Made by a program: the position numbers and the translations under genes
Notes under the pieces: model-generated
The model's database searches: none
Told to the model about the DNA's origin: nothing
The model's input: the letters and a program-made list of their open reading frames with translations, nothing else
Part shown: in pieces, positions 22,179 to 34,100 of the stretch
Layout: each line of letters opens with the position of its first letter
Numbering within the stretch: position 1 is the stretch's first letter
Assembly: GCA_963971305.1 (NCBI GenBank)
Contig: OZ020303.1
Span: 34,894,106-34,958,105, forward strand
DNA length: 64,000 bases
Source of the DNA: Arcuatula senhousia
Taxonomy: Eukaryota; Mollusca; Bivalvia; Mytilida; Mytilidae
Reading direction: 5' to 3'

Positions 22179-25100
22179 ATGGCAACAAAAATGAAATGTC
22201 ACTATGAAGTCTTAAACGTTGAACGAGAAGCCAATGCTGAGGACCTGAAGAAAGCATACAGAAAACTAGCACTGAAATGGCACCCAGGTAAAAACCGCAT
22301 CTTTTACCGTACCTAACTCTCAAAACAGTCAAAATACAACATGAACACATAAACAGACCGGGGATTGGGTGGCAGAGTGGTCTAATTCAATTAATAACTA
22401 CGCTAGCTGATCACCTCTCACTCTCAGGACGTCAAGTGGTGTTCGAGTCCCACTTGTAATTGACAGAAATTACCTGTATGTGATAAGGCGTGTTAGTTAC
22501 CTGCTCAAGGTCAGTGGTTTCTCCCGGGTACTCCAGTTTCCTTCACCATCATACTGACCCCCCTTTTTTGGCCAGGTGCGTCAAACCACAGGGACTTGCT
22601 CCCCTCTATCAATATTTTGTTAGAGTCAATGTGCGGTACGAAAAAAAACACAAGGTAGATACTACTTTCACCACCCCTCTTTTCTTTTATTCGATTTTAT
22701 TTTAATAATTCATTGATCTCATACCTTTTCTTATACGATTTGTTTCACATATGATTTTCCTTTCCAAAACACCCAAATATATCTTCATTCATTGCATTTC
22801 AGCCTCAAAATCGGGCTTTGTTTGGACAATTTTGTAAAATTTGGCAATAAAATGTCTCATTCATGATTTTTGCTTGTATTTAACAAATAAACAATTCATA
22901 TAAAAAAAATTAAAATAATTAATGCATAAATTGTAACGCTTACAAAGTATATTCCAAAAATTTATAACTCTTGCAAATCCATCTAGATATAACATTAATA
23001 TCAAATTCAAAACTTAATTCAAAGTTAACATATACAAGCAGACAAATTAATCAGAGTTGTTTCCCTTGTACCACACATCATAATTAACATGCATTTAAAA
23101 TGAACAAATTTGAATTTTACATTTTAAGTTTAACAATTTGACATTTACAACAGTTACATATTGGGATCTTCTCTTTGGTCTTTTCTGCTCAGTCTCTCTT
23201 CAATGTCATCAAAAAGATTGAATTTAAGTCTCTTTCCACTCTTTGTTTTTCCATACACTGCACCATTAAAGTACCATACACCATCAAAGTTTTTTGATTC
23301 ACTGAGTCTTTTGATCAGTCCCATATTATGTTGAGTAACATCATCCACCAGTTTGAAACCAGCAAGAGGATCAAGGTTCTTTTTCTGTCTCATCACCCGT
23401 GATTTAACCTCTGAATTTATAAGTTTTATAAAAAAAAAAATCAAAACTTAATTGTTTTGTCAAATGAATTTTATTCTTTTAATTATGTAATACTTGCAAG
23501 TTTGGTTTATATATTAAAAGAAAACTAATACTAAATATTGTACATAATATTTTATGATAAAAACTTTACAATAATTTTAATTTAAATTATCAAATTTATC
23601 AACTTATACATGATATGGAGTAATTATTTTTTTATGATACATGAGTAAATTATGATCTTCAAATGTTTATTGTAAGGTAAATCAAGCTTTCGTGTTTTTT
23701 TGTTCAATTATCAACCATTTTATCACAGCAGGGAGCTGTTAATTGTCAACAGGTTCACAAGTTACTTTCTCAGTGGGATACATTTACCTGCCAGGTGTGT
23801 TGCAATTTAAAATCATATACATGTAGGTTAATTAGGTGGAAAAAACAAAATAGAGAATATAAGTTGCATCCCATCAAATTAATTTGTACAACTAGACATG
23901 TTATTTATAAAAATGTTATGAATGTGAATATACTGGAAATAAGTAATTAAAATCTGTTTTTAATATTTTAAATAATTGTTAAACAAATTATATAAAATTA
24001 ACTAAACAGATTGTACTGAATTTTAATGGATGATCATGATGATTATGAGATTTTCTAAAGTGACACATTTAATTTTACCAGGATAACTTAAGCATGTTAA
24101 AAATATTGTTTGAGTTGAAAAGTTCATATTATTAAACCTCCACTATCCTCCACCATCACTCCACTCTCCTCCACCAGCACTCCACCCAAATATTAGAGTG
24201 GTAGAGAAATTAAAAATTGCTTTGCCTGGAGTGTATAAGAAAAAGGTATGAGATCAATGATTTATTAAAAGAAAATCGAATTGAAGAAAAGGGGGTGGTG
24301 AAAGTAGTATCTCCCTTGTGTTTTTTTCGTACCGCACATTGACTCTAACAAAATATTGATAGAGGGGAGCAAGTCCCTGTGGTCAAACCCTAACGCACAC
24401 ACAAACAGACCAAGAGAATATACAAGCACCATAAGCTCTATCTGCAATGTCTAATGTATATAGATAATTTGAGAAAGGCATTGCCACAAGACAAATGAAG
24501 GTGTGAAAAATATATTTTACTTTGTTGATTTGGATCAAAAGGAATAGCTTGATATATTATTTCCTTCAATTTTTCAAAAGATTAATTTTTATTAGAAAAT
24601 ATTAATAATATGAGAAAGACATTGCTCGCGTAGATAATTCCAATGAAAATTTCGAATAATGCCTGGGACGATGTATTACCTTTTCCTGCAATTTTTCAGC
24701 ACACGCAGACATTTTTGAAAACTTCCGAAAATCGAATGTTTCCGGTGAGAACGATTTTTCTTCCATAGTATTTTGAGTCTCGTGCAATTTGGCATACTTT
24801 CTACATTAGAGAGCTCTCTACGCTCGCATATTAGAAAGTCAATGGCTTAAAAGATTGCGTAGATACAAATTTATTAAATTGATCTTTTGGATATGTGGGA
24901 CAATGTGATAGTATATTTTCTGCCATATTTTAAGAAAACTTTCGTAAAAGCTGAATGAGGGACAGACATGACAGATGGATTTTTCTTCCATCATATTTTG
25001 TTACTCATGCAATGTGGCAGACTTTCTACATTAGAGAGCCCACTGTGTTTGCATATTTAAACCTGATTGTTTTGCTGTTAATATTACTGTTTACAGCTGA

Positions 25101-28100
25101 AAACTGTGACCTTATCTGAAGTATAACTACTGGTATTTAGTTTAATATTAAATGTTGCAAATTAATAAAAATTGTAAAATTGTAAATATATTGCTGCCCC
25201 TTCCTCATGGTTGAATGTTTGTTGTTTCTGCCCCAATTTTATGGCATGATGACATCATTTTCAATGACATATTTTTTGGTCTGTTGCTTAGAAATGAATA
25301 TTTTGTCTGTGTTGGTGGTAAATACAAAGAACTATAAAAATGGTCGGGATCATGATTAATATTGTGGTCAAACATTGTACATGTATTTGTAAACAACTAT
25401 ATAACCCATCTGTGATGTATTGTTCCAGATAAAAATCCTGACAACATTGATGAATGTACTGCCCAGTTTAGACTAGTGCAACAAGCTTATGATGTTTTGA
25501 CTGATCCACAGGAGAGAGCCTGGTATGACAAACACCGAGAAGCTATTCTCAGAGGAGGTAATCAATACAGTATACCTTATGATTTTTAAACATGTCTTAA
25601 TTGTGTCCACAGTGTAAGACTTGACTCAATTTCATTTTTGTGTGTCTTTTTACCACACTATGATCACTCAATATAAAACTATGCGCATAAAAAAACCAAT
25701 GCACCATACTATTTTGACTTGAATATATATATTGGTAGTTTTATTTCAACTTCATTCTTACTGAACTTTGCAAATTTCAGAATCATTATAACATAGCCAT
25801 AATATATATCTATATTATTTTGAAGTTGTACCTTAAAAAAACATTTGAATAATTCTAGTATTTGACTTAAGAACTATTTAGTTACAAAATACATCTTTGC
25901 ATGTATAAGACTATTCGATTGTTTCTAATTCAGGTTTAGGACATGGAGATAACTTTGAAGATAAAAGTCTTGATGTATTCCAATACTTCAATACCAGCTG
26001 TTTCACAGGCTTTACAGATGATGAAGGAGTAATTTGACTAAAAAGAATTTATAGTTTTATTCAGATCTGTAAACATTATTTTCAAGAAATTAGAGAAAAA
26101 AATGAACTTAGCTTTAAATATTTTATCTTTTTTTCCAACTTTTTACGTGTGTGTTTTTATCTATAGATGCCTATTTAATTTCAGATAGAACAAATGATTT
26201 TTTATACAAATACATGTAGGAGCATTTAACTTTTTATATTTTAACCTGTGCATGTAGTTCTAAGTTTCTATATGGCCATATATGATGTGAACTACTTAGC
26301 TTTATCCAACTTGTATACCCAAAGCCAAAGATGGATATTTTTAAAATAAATTATAATTACTTTATTAAAGGGTTATTATGCTGTATATCGAGAAGTGTTT
26401 AGAGTTATTGCTCAAGAAGATGATGAATACATAGATGACAAAGATAAAGTAGAATATCCAGAATTTGGTGATTCTCAAAGTTCTTATGAAGAGGTATAGT
26501 CACCTAGTTATATGTTCAAACTTGGTAGGAAAATGAAAGGTGTTGCTCAATTTCTAATATGGAATTGGTTGTATATGAATGAAGCCCATGGGCCATATCT
26601 CTTAAAATTTAAATAATAAAGGCTCTGCCTACTAAGCAAGCAAATAATTGTTCGTCTGTCATGTAAACATTTCCATTTTTACCTGCGTCGCCGAAGGCGA
26701 AAGCAGGTCTAGTAGTTGGGTCACTCCGTCCGTCCGTCCGTCCGTCTGTCTGTCCGTCCGTCCCGCCATGGGGTGCCTTTCTTGTGTAATCTGAATCTCA
26801 AAAACCAAACACTAGATCTTTCTGAAATTTTACACAGTGATTACAGATATATTGAAGATGTGCACCTCCCCTTTTGGGGTCATTTTATAATTTCGTTTAG
26901 AAATTAGGGGCCCAAAAGGGGCCAAAAAAGTGACTTTTTAATTTTTTTCCACAACAACTTTTGTTCTGGTTGACCAAATGCTATGAAACTTTACAGTAAT
27001 GTTACTTACCATAAAAGGAAGGGTTGGGCTGATTTTGGGTGTCCCCTCTTTTTTCGTTTAGAAATTAGAGGCCCAAAAAGGGCCAAAAAAGCGACTTTTT
27101 AAATTTTTTCCCACAATAACTTTTGTTCTGGTTGACCAAATGCTATGAAACTTTTCAGTAATGTTACTTACCATTAAAGGAAGGGTTGGGCTGATTTTGG
27201 GTGTCCTGTCTTTTTTCGTTTCGAAACTAAGGGCCCTAAAGGGTCCAAAAAAGCAACTTTTTTATTTGTTTCCACAATAACTTGTTTTGGTTGACCAAAT
27301 GCTATGAAACTTTACAATAGTGTTACTCACCATAAACAAAAGGGTGTGGATGATTTTGGGTGTCCCCTCTCTTTTTGTTTAGGAACGAGGGGCCCAAAAG
27401 GGGCAAACATGTGACATTTTTTATTTATGGTCCGATTTAGAATTTTTTTTTTACAAGTTAATTTTGGTCATATATTGGATTCAAAATGAAGGATACAATT
27501 TTTTCTTGACCCACCTTTTCTGTTTAGCAATAAGGGGACCAAAAGGGGAAAAAATAGAAACTATTTTTTGTCTATTTTTACAATAATTATATTGGGTGGC
27601 ATGTGACAAATATGCTTTGTAAGTCCACCATAGGATGCAAGTGTCAAAATATTTTGACTGTCCATATTGGGCCTAGAACGTACAGGGTTCAACGTTTTGC
27701 CGTGCGACGCAGGGCCAGACATCGATTGGTCTTGTTATTATGTTGTCATTGTGTCATACTGTCTTAGGTGATGCGAATAATTACATTTTCGAACTATTTT
27801 TTTGCACACAAAAAAAAGTTGAAAAAGGGTCTGCAAATACTTTAAATTGTATACAAATTATGTCTTATCTGAGCAAAATCATCATATCTTTGTGGAAGTA
27901 CAAAATCTTTTACACCCAAAGTCAGATAACCTGACATCCTGGTCAATATCCTAAGCAGCCTTTCCTATGCTGCATGTTTATCACAGAGCATTCTGGGATT
28001 GATTTACAAAGGTGACTTCAGGTTTGAATCTACACTCTACAGTAAATCAGATTTTGTCTGATATTATATAAAATAAAATATATTGTAAAGAAATCTAGAA

Positions 28101-31100
28101 GTTTTTTTAAGGGAAACAAAGAAACAACAATTTAATGTTTTCAATTAACAAGAAAATTTCCTGTTTCTTTCATTGTTGTTTATAATATTCATAGTGTGAT
28201 TTTTTATGTTAAGCATATTTATCCTTTCTTTTTCAATATTTGACATTTGACACCATGATTGAATAATATTCATCTTATAGGTAGTGGCTCAGTTCTATGG
28301 ATTCTGGGAGAGTTACTGTACAGCCAAGTCATATGTATGGGTGGAGAAATATGACACAAGAGAGGCCCCAGACAGGAGATGTAGAAGGTTGATGGAGGCT
28401 GAAAATAAAAAGTTACGAGATGCTGCCAAGAAATCTAGAAATGAAGAAGTCAGAGTATGTACTGTAACATAGGGAGAAACATTTCCATTGTATCGTTTAA
28501 ATATTAAACCAACCAAACATATTTTGGTTGATGTTAACATTTAGAAAAAGCATCGCTGGTAAGTCTTAGATAGACAAAAATTGCATCAGACAATTGGATT
28601 GCTTCTTAAGTACATAATATAATTTTGAATTGTGAATCAAAATGTAGACCATACACTATCTGAAAGAATACTTTTAAGGTTTAAGTTCATTTTTTTTAGT
28701 TCAATTGACCATTGTTGAAATTAAGATTAGCATAGAATATTATGTCTTGATTGTATGTATATTATAATATCTTTTCTAAATACTGTGTTTAATAGGAGCT
28801 AGTGAGATATGTCAGAAAAAGAGATCCGAGAGTTAAAGCATACAAGGTAATGTGAATCTAAATCTAATACCTATCACCCTATATTTGTTTGTGTCAATGA
28901 AGTTCTTTTTACCCATGGTATGTATAAAATAAGATATAGTTATATTTGATGTTTATCAATTTAGTTTACAAACATGGCGGGTAACTAAGTTCATCATACC
29001 TGTATGTAACAAGGTCAACTTTCTCTTTCAAGCAACCTAGTTTTATTTTCTCAGGTTTAAAAGCATATCATAATGATGAGACAGTATGATATCACCTTTC
29101 CTCCAAAAAAAATCCCAACAGTATGGCATATTAAAAAAACATATTTGGTAAAATATAAAAAAGAACAAAAAAGATATATATACAGTTTTATTCATGAGAT
29201 TTTTTTTACAGAAATTACTGGAAGAAAGAGCTGAAGAAATAGCAAAGAAAGCTAAAGAAAAAAGAGAACAACACTTAAAGGAGAGACAAAAGTAAGTTTT
29301 CTGACGAAAAACCTCTTAAATATCAAAATTTGTTTTTGTTTTAATTTAAACAGAAAGTGATTTGCATATGATGAACAATATTTTCTATTTAGAATAATAA
29401 GTATTGTTGTCTTAGCCATAAATGATATACAGTTAGTCAAAAATGAAAAATGTTTGCAATTGGGCTGACAAAAACATTTTTATAACAGTTTTCCTAGGAA
29501 CTACTTATCACAACCTCTTGATATTTTGTACGCTGCATCAGCTTAGGGTCCCTCTTCATTAGTTTTGATTTAAGGTCTAATGCTCATCTTCCTGTTTAAT
29601 GAAATCCAGCTTTTTTTTTACTTTGTCAATTTTTTCTTACTTTTGTTTCAGACATTTTGAAGATTATAAAGAAAATGAATGGGCTGCTACACATGAAGCA
29701 GAGTTAGAACAGCTAGAAGCACACATAGCTGAACATCATGGAGAAGCTCAAGAAGAAGAAGGTAATTGCTAAACCTCAAGATTTATTTCCTATAACACTT
29801 GTTGTCATCAACTAAAAACTGATTATCTTATGCAATATCAAAGGGGCTTTTGACTCTAACAATCAAACAAACAGTATTAAAAATCTGATTCTTAACTTTA
29901 TTAGTCACTAAATCATGCATATTTTATGCCTATTTCTAAACTAAGAAATGAAAACTAAGACATGTTAGAGGGAAAGAACATTGTTGTGAAAAATCATAGA
30001 TATATTTTATCTTAGGGAGCATAATTTTGGGTAAAAAAGTGAAAGTGTTGATAGAGGACAATGTTTTATATTATTCACTTTCTATTACCGTAAACCAACA
30101 TATTTTCATGACTACTTTATTTTGTGTTTTAGTGTCAGAGGGCAATTTTGCAGCTATTTGTTATCGCGATTCTTGGTTACAACACTGAAAATACTATGAA
30201 AAATGAATTATCTGCAACCAGTTTTTCTTCACGAATTTCTGTTCCTCGAAATTTGTGAAAATAAATAGCTCACAAATATTAATTGGTTTACAGTATACTA
30301 ATTTATACCATGCACTTACAGATAAACTTATTTATAACATGAATTTACAGATGGTGAAAGTTTAGAAGAAGAGGAGGAAGAGGAATATTATGATGATCTG
30401 TTTTGTGTAGCATGTAACAAATCATTTAAAAGTGAAAAATCGTAAGTATTTCCTATTGTAACATGAATAGTTTTTAAGGAAAGGTTGACTTAAGGAGGTA
30501 CAGAACACCTAAGGGAGAAAACTCTTAAATATCACTCGAATGTTTAAGTCAGCCACATTTATTTAAAGAATTCAAGCTTCTCAGTGATCAAAATATTAAA
30601 TGTTGAAACTCCATTATGTTCAATGAAAATTTTCACAAGAAACCTGTGGTTTGATTTTCTTAAGATTTTGCAATTAAATTAAATTTACTAAAGTGTATAT
30701 TTTTGCAAATTTTCAGGAAAATTAAACAACACAATTTCATTTTAGTCCAAGTGTTGGGTACCCCCTTAATTAGAGTTCCGCCATATGTTTTTTTTTCCTT
30801 TAAGTATTAGTTTGATAAATTTCAAAGTACTATGTCAAAATACATATTATCTTACTACATTTTCAGAAATAAAATGAATTAGTTAGATTTATCAACGATA
30901 AATAAATTTGTGTAATTTTACAGGTATAGTAACCATGAGAAGTCTAAGAAACACAAAGAGATGGTAGCTTTCCTCAAGATGGAAATGCAAAAAGAAGGGA
31001 ATATTAATGGGGAGGAATTAGATATGGAAGATGATGCCTTGGAAGAAGATACTGAAGAAATTTCAACTTCTAAGTAATTCTATTATCATCACTAATGCTA

Positions 31101-34100
31101 TCTGGTTTTTATACGACCGCAAAATTTTTGCGATCGTATTATGTTATGGCGATGTCGTCGTCGTCGTCGTCGTTGTCGTCGTCTGTAGACACTTTGGTTT
31201 CCGTGCGATAACTTGAGTTGTGGTTGACCAATTGTTATAAAATTTTGATATGATGTTTATAACCACTACAGGAAGGTTGGTATTGCATTTGGGGTTTCTG
31301 GCCCCTACCGTTTAAGAAAAAAGGGCCAAAAGGGGCAAAAATGGGTATATTGACAAAACGTCTGTAGAATGTTTAATTTTCATCCGATTTTGATCATTCT
31401 TTTTTTATTGTATTTCTCAATGAATTCTGTCAACAAAATGTATCAATGGCTTTGATGTATCTTGTACCGTTACATTGCTACTGGGGGTCAAAAAGGGGCC
31501 ACACCCCAAAAAATGACTTTTTTATTTGTTGTCCGATTTTCAAAATTTTTTTTTTATTGGAATCCTTGTGAAAATCCCTGCCTGCGTTTTTCAATCAGAT
31601 TTGCAATATCTCATACCGTTTTTGAGAATTAAGGGGTCAAAGGGGCCAAAAACACCGTTTTTAAAAGTTTGTCATTTAAACTAAAAATTAAGTTGTAGTG
31701 GGCCTGCCAATTGTTATGAAGTTATATTATGATGATTATATCCACTAAAGGAATGTTGGTTTTGTATTTGGGGTTTGTGGCCCCTTCTGTTTTAGAAAAA
31801 AGGGCCAAAAAAGGGCTAAAACGGGTGTATTGATAAACCTGTTGTAGAATGTTTATCATTCGTTCGATTTTGAAAATTCTTTTTTTATTAAATTCATCAT
31901 TAAATTCTATCTACTCTATGTGTCAATGATTTTGATATGTATTTCACCATTACATTGCTATAGGGAGGCTGAAGACGGGCCATGCCCATAAAATCAACTT
32001 TTTTATTTGTGGTCCGATTTTCAAAATCTTTTTTTCATTGGATTCCTTGTGAATATTTCTGCCTTATTTTTTAATCAGAATTGCAATATTTTTACTGTTT
32101 TTGAGAAATTAGGGGTCAAAGGGCCAAAATTGTAAATTAATACATGTATACAAATAAGGCTTTTTGTATTAGATGTTGATGTAAATATAAATGTGTCAAA
32201 AATGCATTTTTACGTCCACCACAGGATGCATGTGTCAAAAAGCTTTGTAAGTCCACCATGGGCTTCATGTGACCAAAGCAATGGACTATCCATACTAGGC
32301 ATCCAACGTACAGGGTTCAACTTGTTGCGGTCGTATCATGCTGCGCTCGGCGTAGCTTTTTATTATATGATCATATCATTATTCAGACCATGATATTATT
32401 CTTATTTACCACTGTCACTCTGTGTCATTATACACAGTTTAAAAAGTAGAGTTACAACAGAAATGCCATATGAATACACCATCATGTGATATTTCTGTTG
32501 TTAATCTACTTATTATCTATAAATTAGTTCATGGCTTTTCTAAATTCACAAGATTAGGGATACCACAGTGTTAATTGGGAAGAGGTGGTGTTTATAAATG
32601 AACCTTGGACTCACAGTTTGTCTAGTAATTCAATGTTTCCTGCAAATGTGCAAATTTCTTGCACATGTAATAAGAAATTATCATTATTTATGCAAATCAA
32701 TTATTGAATCTTCCTAATATAAAAGTTAATGCACTACATCTTTTTAAGACTATCTAAGAAACAGAAAAAGAAAAGAAAACAGCAGCAGAAAGTAACCAAT
32801 GAGGTAAATAAACATAAGTTAAAGCTATAGTTTATGGATTTTAAAGCAAAAGTTTTATGTTTCTTTGTGCATAAACGTTAACTGACATAAAATATTGGAC
32901 AAACCTTTCCTTTATATTAACTTTATTTCCTTTAAAAAGAAGATTTCATAGAATGTGAGGACAGTTTTGTGAGAGATTTGTGGAAATGAACAACTTGAAA
33001 AGTATAATACCTAGGCATATGATATTTGATATACAGATGATATGGGTTTATGATCTATACAACTGTCACTATGCCATGTGATCCTGACGGTGACCGCATT
33101 TTCACACTTTGATTACTCTATAAAAAGATTTTTTGGCCCTCAGCAACCAGGGCAGGGACATAGAAATGCCTGTGTCTGTCCATCGGTCTGGCACATTTTT
33201 CCTTAACAGTTTTCTCAGCAACTATAAATCATAGGCTTTCCATATTTGGTAGGGGCCCCAAATATGGAAGGATGCGTTTTCAGATGTGTCGCTCATCTAC
33301 TTCCTGTTAAAAGAGCCAACATAGATTTTTTCGCACTCAATGGGAGGAGGACCTAGAATCTGTTCTTGTTATATCTATTATTTAAACAATGTACATGTGT
33401 GTTTTTTGTAGGAACATGAAGTAGATGAAATCTCAACAGATGTATCATCATTGAATTTAAATGATAGTAAAATAGAGGATGATAACAAAGTCAAACAAAG
33501 GTAAACATTTTGATAACGTAAAACCATAAAGTAATAGAGATTTTACTACCTAGATTTAGAAGATAATATTTACCTTCATGAAGCAAAGAATAACCAATGA
33601 GGCATTTGAATGTCAGAAGTCTGTAAAATAGTCAAAATCTGTATACACAGAAGACAACAATAATACGAAAGAATACTGTAAAAGTACTTATTTTCGCAAG
33701 GTATTTATCATGGATTTCACAGTCAGGCATCTTTTACGAAATTAAATACCCGCGAAATGGAATGATACAAACTAAATGAAAAGAATACTTATTAGAAAAC
33801 ACCAAATTAGATACCCGCAAACTAGGCTGAAATCGTAAATACCTGCAAAAATAAGTACATGTACAACATATCTGAAAGTTAACTAAAAGCTCTACAGCCA
33901 GAATTCATTTTCTGGACCAAAGCAAATTGTCTTTGTAAAAAAGTTGAATTTGTTTTTCAAAATTGTCTTGTTTTTTTTTACAAGAGTCATTACCCCCTGT
34001 TTATGGTTTTTCCAATGCATTGGACAGCCCTGTCATAATGAATGACTGCAAACCTTAGTGTTGCCCTATGTTGGGAAAAATGTCTCGTTCCTCACATGTT

